Part shown: positions 1-10,072 of the stretch, piece after piece
Position numbering within the stretch: position 1 is the stretch's first letter
Layout: every line of letters begins with the position of its first letter
Assembly (NCBI GenBank): GCA_029204225.1
Contig: CM055096.1
Span: forward strand, 59,392,397 to 59,456,396
DNA from: Diphasiastrum complanatum
Lineage: Eukaryota > Streptophyta > Lycopodiopsida > Lycopodiales > Lycopodiaceae
Reading direction: 5' to 3'
Length of the DNA stretch: 64,000 bases
Notes under the pieces: generated by a model
Seen by the model: the letters and a program-made list of their open reading frames with translations, nothing else
Database searches by the model: none
Told to the model about the DNA's origin: nothing
Made by a program: the position numbers and the translations under genes

Positions 1-1340
1 TTGAACAAGCTGGTGATGTTCTCGAGCTACACACGCTCTTGCTCTCTCAATTTCGACAATTCTTTCTTCTACTACTATTCAGGCATTGGAACGACTTCAT
101 CCCCATGCAAGTGATACTCTTTCTTTATTTGTGGAAGACTTTCAGCCTGACTCTGATCTTCAGCTTGCAGAAGTTCATTTTATGAAAACTTTTCTTCGTA
201 GTCCTCGCCTCTCAGCTAATGGTTTTTTGAGAATCTATGTGATTGTTTTTCTCCAGATGATTCTACTAGTGGCTTTGATCTTTTCTTCAAGGTGTGCAAC
301 TTCATTGCATCTGGATAGATCCCTTCTTCAGTTGCTCATATTCTAAGTGTCGCTCGTCTTTTAGCATTGGATAAAGCTTCTGGTGGTGTACGTCCAATTG
401 TAGTGGGTGAATGTTTATACAGGTTGGTGGCAAGGGCAATTTGTTTCCAATTTTGAGAAACTTTTCATGCTCATTTTTTTCTTTTTAGTGGGTTCTGCTA
501 CTGAAGTCATCCGTGCTTTTTTGCATTTCACAGCTCAACTTTCTTCTATTGGGCTTATAATGAATAGGTCTAAGGTGCGTTGCTTGGTGGAAAGGCCTTC
601 CAACAGATATCTCCTTATTTGAAGGTTTCATTACTCAACTTGGCATTAAGGCATTGGGTGTTCTCATTGGTTCTTTGGATATGCCGCTTCATTTATGCAT
701 GAAACTCTAGATGGATTTGCTCGTCATTCTGATGTGTTGCCAAAGCTTGGAAATTCTCAAGTTGCATTCGGAATTTTCACTCAGTGCTTTGCTCAACGTC
801 CTGGCTATCTACTACATTGCGTTACTCCTTCACTTGACATATTATCCTTACTTCGAGATTTTGATGATACTTTACTGGACATATTTGGTCATCTTTTGGG
901 GCTAGGAACCTTCGACACTTGTGAAGGTCAATTTTATAAGCGGCAAATTTCTCTTCCTGCCTCCTCTGGTGGTGTTGGCTTAGTATCTACTGCTTGCATT
1001 GCACCGACTGCTTTTCTCGAAAGTTGGGCTCTTGTTGCCTCTACACTAGTTTTCAGGTTTCATCAGGGTAACCAGTCTCTTCTTCTTGATTCAGTGGCTC
1101 ATGTGGAGACTGACAATTTTGTGTTTCGACACGCTCTTCGCACTGCTCGAGGTATACTTCAACCGCTTGTACAACCTTTTATGCCTCCTTTTGAATCTTT
1201 GGCAACAAATCAGCGACTGGATTTTCAAAAGACTATCATGGAGCATCTTCACTCTTATTCCTTCGATCAACTTATCAATGATTCTCCTTTGGACGCAGTT
1301 CGAGTTCGTCTTCTTTCACAGTGGTGTGGAAGTTGTTGAA
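1..1340 (+). pseudogene. Degenerate non-LTR retrotransposon reverse transcriptase
   Basis: The plus strand carries collinear pieces of one reverse transcriptase in shifting frames. About 86-250 reads an N-terminal palm part containing SPRLSANGF. About 310-455 contains DKASGGVRPIVVGE followed by LYRLVARAICF, the fingers/palm signature of a non-LTR RT family in which this block usually reads DKPGGGVRPI-like. About 485-690 gives RSKVRCLVE and ALGVLIGS, the segment just after the catalytic site. 695-1339 is a 214-codon open stretch with YLLHCVTP, the C-terminal part. Several frameshifts and stops separate the pieces. The (F/Y)xDD catalytic block expected between about 455 and 485 is missing, so the copy is dead. 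No endonuclease or poly(A) tail is seen; the 5' end lies outside the window. Family assignment rests on remembered motif resemblance. Confidence 0.7.
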
Positions 1341-1424
1341 GATGGCCAAGTCTTCAATGACTTCAAGTTATTAAACTTGACATCTGAACTTTGAAATTAT
1401 GTCAGGATTGGTTACCCTTTGCTG
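1341..1424. other. Junction between non-LTR remnant and element A1
   Basis: Short stretch that matches neither the ORF3 of the A family (which becomes alignable at about 1425, where the A3 copy at 38727 also begins its GGGTCTCTCTCAAATAATTG block) nor any clear RT motif. It may be a further degraded part of the non-LTR element. The A1 3' LTR and the C-terminal part of its ORF3 should lie here and are absent. Confidence 0.4.
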
Positions 1425-3699
1425 GAGATGGCCGCAGGGTCTCTCTCAAATAATTGTTGTCGCCACTTCGGTTGTGATTGGAGGGCGGGTAAGGCTTGCA
1501 GTTCTTTTTCCTTGATGGTCTGAGCTGAGAACGATAACTGCCAACCGCCTCTTGATGACTCGTGGGGATATTTGGAAAAAAAATTATTGATGTTCTCCTC
1601 CACGAATTTCGATCTTCGGAAGGCCTGGCTGGCAGATATCGTTCGTGATCCTCTGGATGATATTGTTGGGCCCTGGCTGGTGGTTGCGCCTTGGCTCTGG
1701 TCGCGCATCTCAGTGGCCGCATCTGTCTGCCCTTGGTCCTGGCCTTCGGACCCTTGATCTGGTTGAAATCCCCCTGCTGCCTACTGGCTCTGGTCTTGGC
1801 TGGTACTAGCCTATGCAGCATCAAAATTAGGTGGCAGTGGAATTACCACGGGGGAGGGCTGGGCCTTTGTTTCCATGTATTTCTGGCATGCCTTGAGGGC
1901 TTGCTTGGCCTGGGCGAGCTCTTGTGTTGCGCTTGCCCGATACTTATTGAACCCCGCCTGGTAACTGTTCAAGATTTGGCTATAAATCTGCACCTGATGT
2001 CGTAGAAGATTTATCTCTGATTGGAAAAGCGGCCTTGTGTCCGGTGCAGATTGAGCTAACCAGACGAGTTTCTCATCTTGTAAGGCTTTAACCTCTGTCC
2101 CCAGGCGCGTGTTCTCTGCTTCCAAAAGTGTAAGTTGCGTCTGGATGGGGGCAAGCCGTTGGGATGCTTTAGTTTGAAGCTCCCGCACCTTTGTGGAGGC
2201 CTCCGTCAGCACTTTGCAGAGGCTTTGAACATATTTGTTTAGGCCCTCCTCCTTCTGCTGCAACTTGGCAATCTCCTGGTGCCCTGCTTGTTCGTGTTGT
2301 TGAGCTAGAATCAGCTCTTGCTGCAGCTTGGTGAGGTCTGCTCGCAGCTGTGTGTTACTTGTTGCCAACTATAGTACCCTGCTTTCCAGAATAGCTTTGG
2401 CTGCTACTGCATCCAGGATGTATTTTCCTAGGGTCTGATACACCGTCGTTAGATTCGTGGGAGCAGCTGGTACATTGGCACTAACAGGGGCTTGTGTTGT
2501 ATCGGCCCCGACGACTTGTGGAATTCCGTCGTCATTGTCCTCGATCAGGTTTTCATTTATCCTGATGCCATCTGGGGCAGTAGGGTCAGCTCGATCTGGT
2601 GATGCTACAAAAACTGTTTGTACAAATGCGTCATCAGGCAGGGGTTGGCTGCCCTCGGCAACCTTTGGCGAAGCGAGTGGGGTGTGAAAAACAACTGTGG
2701 AAATAGGGGAGAAGACGGTTTGTCCGAACGAGAGGATGAGAGGAAGAGTGGGGAACTGAAGGGTGGCGTGGAGTATGGAAGAAGGTGAGGATGGAGCGAA
2801 AAGTGTCTGGCGTGGGGGTGAAAATCTGATAACTTGCATCCATGCCAAAGTGTCGGAGGACAATTGCGAATCAGAAGGGTTGAATGTGAGAGGAGCAATG
2901 GTGGTGGTAGGAGTAATGGAGGATGCGATGGTGATGGATGGAGCAGTGGACACTGGAAGAGAAGTAGGAGTGGTATCAACAAAAGAAATGGGGATGGAGA
3001 CAGAAACAAAAGTGGATGGAACAGGAAGAGAGGTAGCAACAACAGAAATTGGAGTGGGGGGTTGCACGGAAGATGAAGTGGCGGTGGTTGATGGAGTAGT
3101 TAGTGCGGCAGTGGAGACACGTCGTCGGGTAACAGGTGGAGATGTGGATGTAGAGGCAGTGCCACACATTCATTTGCTGGCCATTGTGTTAATGACTGCA
3201 GGTTGGGATGAGGTAGATGTTTGAGATGGTGGGTAAAGGTTAGTATGTGGCACAAGGGTAGATAGGAGGGATGAGCATTGGAAACCGTGCACTTTTGCCT
3301 CGAGAAGTGCGCAGGCAAAGTTACACAACAGGGGGCCTGCTGCGATTTGCTCATGGTTGTTGGGTTTGATGGAGTTTATCAGTTCTCAAATAAGGAAGCT
3401 ATGCCAGTCGTATGGCATAGCTTCCTTGTTGGGAAATTCCAGAAAGGATTCCACTATCTGACTCAGAAGCGTAGATTGGATTCTGTCCTTCCAAAATGTT
3501 GAAATAACCAAAAATTTATTCAACAGATGTGCAGCTGCCTGGATGACGAGTTCCGTGATAGCTTCTATCAGGTAACCATTGTTAGTCTGGATGGGAATTT
3601 CTGGTGTGGTTTGGGTGACGAATGGTTTGATCAAAGCTTTGGCGTAGCGATGGGAGATGGGTTGACGATCACTGGACATAATGCCAACGGTGACATATT
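1425..3699 (-). pseudogene. A1 ORF3 (accessory protein, N- and C-terminally truncated)
   Basis: Same protein as the ORF3 of A3 (38153-41276) and A2 (58378-60867). From the N side: part of the N-terminal globular region (3736-3386, with SSDRQPISHRYAKALIKPF), a Pro/Ser/Thr-rich linker (about 3169-2369), a heptad-rich coiled coil (2368-1811: TKLQQELILAQQHEQAGHQE, then ESTLxxE-type repeats) and a Gln/Pro-rich stretch leading to the start of the C-terminal domain (1824-1402 region, in changing frame). Stops and frameshifts separate the blocks. The first 75 or so codons are replaced by the protease/linker junction at about 3700, and the C-terminal domain is cut off at 1425. No signal peptide or membrane segment is visible. 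Function unknown. Confidence 0.7.
3392..3427. repeat. Perfect 15-bp inverted repeat inside A1 ORF3
   Basis: Arms 3392-3406 (AAGGAAGCTATGCCA) and 3413-3427 are exact reverse complements around a 6-base loop. The homologous place in A3 (about 40683-40725) has only the first arm; the second arm replaces unrelated bases. A templated fold-back copying event during reverse transcription or repair would make this. Confidence 0.85.
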
Positions 3700-3700
3700 T

Positions 3701-3908
3701 ACTCCAAATGTGATTGGTGTGTCCATAGTGTAACATTTGGGTGAAGATGTACTCAGTTCTAGATCTGATTCATATTGACATGCCTGGCAATTAATAGTTG
3801 CTAATGCATCCGTCCATCTCATGACATCCGTCTCTGAATGATAGTGACCTCCCTTGGCTGGCCTTGGGCGGTCAATCGTATGATCTGTCGTGGATGATCC
3901 GTTACAAC
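3701..3908 (-). pseudogene. A1 protease-pol linker, truncated at the ORF3 junction
   Basis: Continuation of the protease reading toward RT, containing CQACQYESD and YTMDTPITFG, the same linker as A3 (about 44130-44040) and A2 (55760-55850). It stops at GVN-M, then the sequence changes at about 3693-3700 to ORF3. The linker reading frame crosses the junction out of frame with ORF3, so no fusion protein results. Confidence 0.7.
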
Positions 3909-4559
3909 CTATTCTTTGTTCTCGAAGGTGAGTTTCCCTGTACCCCAGTTGTGTACTACTTGCGCAGCCCACAACCATGGTCTTCCCAGTAAAATACGGT
4001 ATGCAGATGGAGATTCAGGTATATCCATGACCACAAAAGTAATCACATACTGGATGCCTGCTATCTTTACGGGAATATCAGTAACTACACCTTTTGGTTT
4101 CACACAGGATTGATCTGCTAGCTTGATCGCGAATCTGGTTGGCTTCAATCCTTGTAATCCCCATTTTTTGTACAAGGTAGTAGAGATCAGATTGACACCT
4201 AATCCGCCATCTACCACTGTCGCCTCGTCCTCATATCTCTTGTGTTTGATTGGCAAAGTAATGTTGTGTCCCTCACTTTCCCATGCTGCTCCGATGTGGA
4301 GGACGTTACTTGTTTCATCATAGCCCGCACAATAGATGGGCTCAGGCGCTACTGGCTCCTCATCCGCCTTGGCCCATTTAGCTAAAAGGCTTTTTGTTTG
4401 TGGTGCAATCCATAGTCGTTCTTCGAGGGGTGAACTAACGTGGCTTGACAGCAAGTGTGTGAGCCTTTCAGTGCGTGGTTCCTCAGGCTCCACCATGTGA
4501 AAAGGTGGTTCATGTTGGTGCAACCGATCATTCTGATCAGTGCGCAGTGGTGAGCCCAT
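3909..4559 (-). CDS. A1 aspartic protease region of family A
   Basis: Open for 216 codons. The protease core reads EDEATVVDGGLGVNLIS, with DGG where retroviral-type proteases have D-S/T-G, then a long strand-rich stretch ending in ILLGRPWL, the conserved C-terminal protease motif. It would cut Gag-Pol in the virus-like particle. Upstream it is separated from gag by UAA immediately followed by AUG (at about 4560); A3 has the same UAA-AUG, whereas A2 reads through with arginine and threonine codons. The protein is intact as an ORF, but A1 has no RT or integrase, so at most it acts with gag. Confidence 0.7.
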   Translation of the reverse strand: MGSPLRTDQNDRLHQHEPPFHMVEPEEPRTERLTHLLSSHVSSPLEERLWIAPQTKSLLAKWAKADEEPVAPEPIYCAGYDETSNVLHIGAAWESEGHNITLPIKHKRYEDEATVVDGGLGVNLISTTLYKKWGLQGLKPTRFAIKLADQSCVKPKGVVTDIPVKIAGIQYVITFVVMDIPESPSAYRILLGRPWLWAAQVVHNWGTGKLTFENKE

Positions 4560-6522
4560 TTACGGATCCCGTTCGTCGCTGACTGGAGGTTCTGTGGGAT
4601 TGTTTTGTTCTTGCTCTTTTTCCTCCTCTTGTGCTTTTTGTACCCAGTGTCTTATTTTTTGGTACTGTCTTCTCTCTTCCCTCACATTTGGATATGGCAC
4701 TGAAGTTGAGGGTTGGTCGTCAGTGACCGATGGTGGTGGTGAGGGAGCCACTTCCTTCCTCTTCTGTTCTCACGTAATAGCTAACACAGGAGCATAGTCG
4801 TGTCGTCCATTCGATGGCATCTCTGCTGGAACTGTTGATTGCGGTATGGAAATGAGGTTAAGAGGTGCACTGGTTCTAGGTTTAAATGGACAATTCTTGA
4901 AACAATGTCCATAATCGCAATCCCAGCAGGAGGTTATATATTGTCCTTTGTAGAGACATTTTGCAATTCTGTGTCCCTTGCCGCACCCGTAGTAGCCGTA
5001 ATTTCTTCCACCTTGACGTTGAGTTTGCGCTACATAGGCCGATACATATTCATTTATGGCAGGATCCATAAATGGTCCATCTGGTCCGTACCACTGCTGC
5101 TGCTCGGTTGAGGTGACATTTGCAATTCTTGTCCTGCTGCTATCAGGTTTACATGGGCCACTTGTTGATTGGCTGGCCCTGGTGGAGCAGGTAAGGCCAT
5201 GCGTTGTGGTTGATTGGGTGCGCCGTACCTTGGTGCCACGTTAGGTTCCCCTTGATGATAAGGATAAGAAGTCTGATAGGGACTTCTCTTTTGTTGAATA
5301 ACCCTCGGGTTAAATGGGCAAAATGCATTGCACAGATGGCAGAATCTATGTGTCAGTCTCAGATTTTGCTTTAGGACTGGACACTCGTTCGTTGTATGGT
5401 TGTGCATGCATACTGAACACCATACATTTTCTCGTCGAGGATACTACAGCTGGGTTGGTTCCGGTTACTGTGGAGTTACTGCTACAGTTTCTTGTAAGGC
5501 CTTCAGTTTCTGGTCAAACTGTGCCGTAAGTTGCTCCATCTGCTGTTTGTGTAATTTTGTCATTTGCTCCAACAGTAGTTTTGTGGATAGACCAGATGCG
5601 TTTGATGATGATGATGCAATCGAGGGAGTAGGAGTTTGGGTGGAAGGATATTCGTCGTCAGATCCCTCATCCTCTTCCCTGATGGCATCTTCCATAGCTT
5701 CTTGCAGAGTAGCGTACTGCTCCCGTCTTTTCATTTCTCTTCTGATACTTTGTGGTAACCTGGCTAGGAACCACATGATCACCGCATGATCGGGAGTCAG
5801 GGCTGCACTGCACTCGGATCGTAGATGTTTGACCCGTTCAATATAATCCCAGACCCTTTCTCGTTTTCCCATCTTGACTTTGCTTAGCAGGAGAAACAGG
5901 TCTTCCATTAACTTTCTTAGTTTAAAGCGCGTGATGAAAGCCGCTTTAACCGCTTCCCAGGTGGATTTCTCTTCCTTTGATAGGTTGAAAAACCAATCCT
6001 GAGCCACTGCAAGTAAGGACATAGGGAATAGCATCAACTTCTCCGTAGGTGTCCATTCGTCGTAGATTTCACAAGCTTGCTCGTAGATCTAGAGGAATCG
6101 GATGAGATCTGAGGATCTGTCGTATTTTGGTATCTCCATCCGTGGTGCTCTTCGAACTGCATGCAAGGGTGCAACAAGTACAGGTTGGCCCATTGGATCC
6201 ATTGGTGCTGGTTTCGGTTCTGCCTCTTGTTGCACAGCTACTAATCTAGGAAGGTGTGGTGCCTGATTTGTTATCCTTCGTGCTATTGATCATCCCGATC
6301 TCAGATTCATCCGATGGTGGGTTCCAAAGTGATTGGAACTCGCTTATACAATAGGATGCAGTCTGGATCTTCAAGGATATGATTGATTTGGTTAGTCGGA
6401 ATGAATTTTAGGCCTTTTGCGGTGATTTTTCCTTCATAACTTTTTTCTCCTTGCACTGATTGACCTGAGATTTTGACAGTAGCTGGATCTGATGCAAATC
6501 TTTCCACTGATTTGGTTTGCAA
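4560..6522 (-). pseudogene. A1 gag (capsid-nucleocapsid)
   Basis: Starts with MQTKSVERFASD at 6522, in the same relative place as gag of A2 (9486) and A3. The capsid core (about 6037-5465) has the Ty3-type gag signature: FPMSLLAVAQDWFFNLS, then DYIERVKHLRSECSA and MWFLARLP. The nucleocapsid holds four CCHC-like knuckles: CSVCMHNHTTNEC (about 5415), CHLCNA (about 5330), YYGCGKGHRIAKC (about 4985, first Cys replaced by Tyr) and CWDCDYGHCFKNC (about 4920-4880). Stops near 6307 and 6090 and a frameshift in the knuckle region break it. The RNA-binding part ends in an acidic QEEEKEQEQN-like tail before protease. Confidence 0.8.
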
Positions 6523-7590
6523 GGGTTATCTTGTGCGAGGGTTGGCTGTGCGAGGGTTAGCTATTTTTGCACGTAAAAAACTTGATATCTTTCAGATCTC
6601 TTGGACGTAACTCTCGCAAGCTTTACAGTAGCTGGATCTGGGTCAGATCTCACTATAGAATTCTCGCAGAGAGTTAACTCTCACAAGTATTGAAAATTTC
6701 ACTGTCTGCGAGGGTTCAAAATCACTTTTTGTGCTTGATCTTCACCAAATCTTCATACTAGCTCTCGCAGGCTTCATCATTGATGTAATTTGACATTCTA
6801 AATCGATTGAGAGGTTCTGCAAGAGTTCTTACTAGAAGGATTTGTTGGATCTTCACTTTTTAGTGATGTTTTTGCACTTAAATCCAATTTTCAGCTCACT
6901 GGAATCAAACTAACTCTCGCAAGCTCTTCTGTGTCCTGGTCTCACCGAGATGGACTTCAAAATCCTCTGCGAGAGTTCTTGACCACTGGAACTGCAAATT
7001 TTACTGTCTGCGAGGGTTCACTAGTACTTTCCCATCTTTTTTTCACTGGGAACTCTCGCACAGGCACTTAATCATCAAACTAACTCTCGCAAGCTTCTTT
7101 GTGTCCTAGTCTCACTGAAATGGAACTTCAGAGGGCTCTGCAAGAGTTCTGATGAAGATTTGAATTTTTTTGAATTTTTCATGGGTTTTTTGAATTTTTT
7201 TATGATTTTTCTTTGATTTTTACAATCTGCTTAGAACTAACTCTCGCAGACTTCTATGCAGGTCTGGGACAGTACCCTGGAGCTGCTGCCAGTCATGCAA
7301 GGGTTAATTCCCACTGATTCTGGAGATATAAAAATATGATGAGTTTTTTTGGCTCTTTTTCCCTCCAAAATACAGATTGGTGTGTTTTTTTGAGTTTTTT
7401 GGATGATTGGTTTGGGTTTCAAGCCCTTAGAGGTTGTTCAGGGCCTCCCCTCTCACACCTCCTCCGCTAGCTGTGAACAGTCCAAACACAAAAAAATACA
7501 GAAAACTAACTCTAAACTCCCAAAACTCTACCTAAACTACTCTAAAAAGCAAGAAAATAGCTAAAATACAACTAAACTAGTTAATGGAAA
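6523..7590 (-). repeat. A1 leader with dispersed GCGAGRGTT / AACYCTCGC motif
   Basis: Untranslated leader between PBS and gag. A short motif, TGCGAG(A/G)GTT or its reverse complement AACTCTCGCA, occurs about 15 times between 6540 and 7310, in both orientations (for example near 6560, 6610, 6710, 6768, 6912, 6968, 7010, 7054, 7084, 7243). A segment of about 85 bases starting near 6906 is repeated near 7077 (GTGTCCTGGTCTCAC type). Because motif copies are mutually inverted, the RNA can form many small stems. No ORF of note. Confidence 0.8.
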
Positions 7591-7612
7591 CCTATCCCCA
7601 GCAACGGCGCCA
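7591..7612 (-). other. A1 primer-binding site, tRNA-Asp type
   Basis: On the minus strand, one base after the LTR end, TGGCGCCGTTGCTGGGGATA matches the classic plant tRNA-Asp(3' end)-complementary PBS (TGGCGCCGTTGCCGGGG) with one mismatch. This primer choice is typical of Tat/Athila-type Ty3 elements. Confidence 0.9.
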
Positions 7613-7613
7613 C

Positions 7614-8435
7614 TGTGGGGTCGAAGTTCTCTCGTAGTATAGCCCTTCCGCCTGTCAACAAAGGTTAGATCACTGGATAGGTGCCTAGCTATGCATAGAT
7701 GCTACTTTTAGTTAAATTCCTACTTTCTCCCTTAACTCTGCTCACCACTATGCTACTCCTCTTTAAGTCTACTCCTCTACACTAACATTCATCATAGTTG
7801 GGTGAAGGGAAGGGATTAAAAAGAAGAGGTTGAGAAGAGAAGAGAGAAAGAGAGAGAGAGATAGAGAGTGAGGGTGGAGGTTAGCTCGAATGCTCCTTAT
7901 GCTTGCTAATGGAATAGCATTCACTATGGCAAACAATAAACATGGAAATAGAAAGCAATGGAAAACACAATCAAGAGCATTAACAAGCAGTGAATAGCAA
8001 ATGAGGATGCTTCTCTTCCAAAAATGGTAGAGTTTCCTCCTTCTCATTAAGCATGGAAATAGTGTACAAATGGTGCCTTTTTATAAAATGGGGAAGGCCC
8101 TTGCCCCTCAATCTTATTGGCTAATATTCACAATGATCCTAACCATTCATCTTGGACCCAACTTGATCCAAGGGTCAAAAAGTACATTAGAAATCACAAG
8201 ATTCATGTGAGTCCCAATTTGGACCCAACTCTAAAAAGTGATCTCTAAGTTTAAAAATGACATTGGGCCTCTAGTTTTATTTTAATTACAAGGCCCAAGT
8301 CAAGTTTATTTTATTTACAACTTCAATTGTGTGCTCATTGGGCCATGGGCTTATACACGCAGGATGCCATGCCCTCCCAACACATTTTATTGGAAGATTT
8401 TATTTATTTACACTTTGTTGGAAATACCCCCAATA
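7614..8435 (-). repeat. A1 5' LTR (family A, 822 bp)
   Basis: Matches the A3 LTRs (37284-38106 and 53213-54034) over its whole length. Minus-strand LTR begins TATTGGGGGTATT (TG mutated to TA) and ends CGACCCCACA. It contains a TATA box, a purine-rich GA microsatellite (about 7826-7872) in the transcribed part, and the conserved stretch GGCGGAAGGGCTATACTACG before its 3' end. Confidence 0.9.
8074..8090 (-). promoter_or_regulatory. Putative TATA box of the A-family LTR promoter
   Basis: Minus-strand TTTTATAAAAAGGC lies about 365 bp from the LTR start. The same sequence is present in the A3 LTRs (about 37742-37758 and 53672-53688); in the A2 3' LTR the block has decayed. Position and sequence fit a plant LTR promoter; transcription was not observed. 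Confidence 0.5.
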
Positions 8436-8467
8436 GAGGTCTATGATGCGAGAACATCGACCCTACA
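8436..8467 (+). repeat. A2 5' LTR remnant (last 32 bp)
   Basis: Reads CTATGATGCGAGAACATCGA and ends CCCTACA, matching the end of the A2 3' LTR (61756-61787). The rest of this LTR is lost at the boundary with A1. Confidence 0.8.
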
Positions 8468-8468
8468 G

Positions 8469-8490
8469 TGGCGCCGTTGCCGGAGATAGG
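8469..8490 (+). other. A2 primer-binding site, tRNA-Asp type
   Basis: TGGCGCCGTTGCCGGAGATA one base after the LTR end; complementary to the 3' end of plant tRNA-Asp through the first 15 bases. Confidence 0.9.
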
Positions 8491-9485
8491 TTTTCACTTA
8501 CTAGCATAGCTGTATTTTAGTTATTCCTTGTTTTTTAGAGTAGTTTTAGGTGGATTTTGCGGTAGGAAGAGTTAGTTTTCTGTATTCTCTTGTATTGGAC
8601 TGTTTCTAGCTAGCGGAGGAGGTGTGAGAGGGTGGAGGAGACCCTGAACAACGTCTAAGGGCTTGACATCCAAACCAAAACCTGAGAAAATCCAAAAAAA
8701 TATACCAATCTGTATTTTGGAGGAAAAAAGAGCCAAATTTCTCATCAGATTTTGTGTTCTCCTAAACCAGTGCGAGATAACCCTCGCATGACTAGCAGCA
8801 GCTCCAGGGTACTGTCCCAGACCTGCATAGAAGCCTGCGAGAGTTAGTTCCAAGCAGATTGCAAAAATTAGAGAAAAAATCATAAAAATTCAAAAATCCT
8901 TGTAAAAAACAAAAAAATTCAAATCTTCATAAGAACTCTTGCAAAGCCCTCTAAAGTTCCATCTCAGTGAGACCAGGACATAGTGGAGCTTGTGAGAGTT
9001 AGTTCAAAATTTAAGTATCTATGCGAGAGTTCCCAGTGAAAAAAAACAAGAAAGTACCAAAGAACCCTCGCAAACACTAATATTTTCAGTTCCAGTGGTC
9101 AAGTGAGCAGAAAATTGGGTTTAAGTGCTAAAAGAATCAATAAAAAGTAAAGATCCAGCAAATTCATCTAGAGAGAACTCTCGTAGACGACTCCAATCAA
9201 TCTAGAATGTCAATTTTCATTAGTGATGAAGTCTGCGAGAGTTAGTACTGATTATTGGTGAAGATCAAGCCAAATTAGTGGTTTTAAACCCTCGCAAACA
9301 GTGAAGTTTTCACCTAATGCAAGAGTGAACTCTTGTAGAGATTTTTAGAGTCAGATCTAGGCCAAATTTAGCTCCTGTAATTCTTGCGAGAGTTACTTCC
9401 CAATGATCTGAGAGATATCAAGGCTTTTTGTCTGCAAAATAGCTAAAAAAACCCTCGTACAGCCAACCCCCGCACTAAAGAACCC
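8491..9485 (+). repeat. A2 leader with GCGAGRGTT motif repeats
   Basis: Inverted homologue of the A1 leader. Motif copies include those near 8770, 8784, 8836, 9018, 9065, 9178, 9234, 9290, 9388 and 9450, in both orientations. No coding sequence. Together with the A1 leader it flanks the A1 LTR as a long imperfect inverted repeat. Confidence 0.75.
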
Positions 9486-10072
9486 TTGCAGACTAGATCA
9501 ATGAAAAGATCTGCATCAGATTCAGCTACTATCAAAATCTTAGGACAATCAGTGCAAGGAGTAAAACGTTATCAAGGAAAAACCACCGTACAAGGCCTGA
9601 ATCCTCAACACCGGCCTATCAGTTTGATCAGATCTATAAGATCCAGATTACATCCCACTGTACAAGTAAGATCCAACTATCTTGGACCCCATCATTGGAA
9701 GAATTTGAGATCTGGATGATCAGTAACAAGAAGGACAGCGAATCAAGCACCACACCTTCCCAAATTAGCAGCTACAAAACAAGAGGCAGAACCGAAACCA
9801 GTACCAACGGATCCAATGGGTCAACCTGTACCTGTTGCTCCCTTGCAAGCAATTTGGAGGACACCTCAGATGGAGATACTAAAATACGACGGATCATCGG
9901 ATCCCATCCGCTTCCTCTAGATCTACGAGCAAGCTTGTGAAATCTACAACGATCGGACACCTGCAAAGAAGTTGATGTTGTTTCCCATGTCACTAGTAGC
10001 GGTGGCTCAAGATTGGTTTTTCAATTTGTCATAGGAAGAAAAATCCACTTGGAAAGCGGTTAAAGCGGCTCT
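9486..10072 (+). pseudogene. A2 gag, part 1
   Basis: Begins MQTRSMKRSASDSATIKI, the same start as A1 gag, and runs to KAALxx at the C insertion. The capsid beginning (WFFNLS) is present at 10015-10030, followed by a stop (TAG at about 10032). Frameshifts are present near 9600-9730. Confidence 0.75.
10068..10072. repeat. Target-site duplication of element C (GCTCT), left
   Basis: GCTCT at 10068-10072 and again at 16111-16115 flank element C exactly; the uninterrupted site in A3 gag reads GCGGCTCTCATTACGC on the coding strand. Confidence 0.95.

Larger units (their letters stand above)
1425..8435 (-). mobile_element. Element A1: Ty3-family A LTR retrotransposon, 3'-truncated, pol deleted
   Basis: Read on the minus strand the order is 5' LTR (8435-7614), tRNA-Asp-type PBS (7612-7591), repeat-rich leader, gag (6522-4560), protease (4559-3909), linker, then a direct jump at about 3700 into ORF3, which runs to the truncated end at about 1425. 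RT, RNase H and integrase are all deleted. The 3' LTR is missing, so no TSD can be checked. Its 5' LTR end at 8435 abuts the last 32 bases of an A-family LTR in the opposite orientation, as if A1 had integrated into the 5' LTR of A2. Gag and protease parts are about as similar to A3 as the two LTR sets are, so A1 and A3 are close relatives. Confidence 0.85.

Noticed and set aside
1572-2005. Plus-strand ORFs at 1572-1757 and 1691-2005, repeated at 38868-39301
   Set aside because: Shadows of the ORF3 Gln/Pro-rich and coiled-coil coding on the other strand.
2763-3224. Plus-strand ORF of 153 codons opposite A1 ORF3, also present opposite A3 ORF3 (40057-40518)
   Set aside because: It is the complement of the Pro/Ser/Thr-rich linker of ORF3; low-complexity sense sequence keeps the antisense frame open, and the same length in two copies follows from shared DNA.
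7826-7872. GA-rich tract as a specific regulatory element
   Set aside because: Simple purine microsatellite with length variation between LTR copies; no evidence beyond composition.
7591-8490. tRNA gene near the two GGCGCCGTTGCC sequences
   Set aside because: Only the 3'-end complement is present; these are primer-binding sites, not tRNA genes, and no cloverleaf can be drawn. No other tRNA or rRNA gene was seen.
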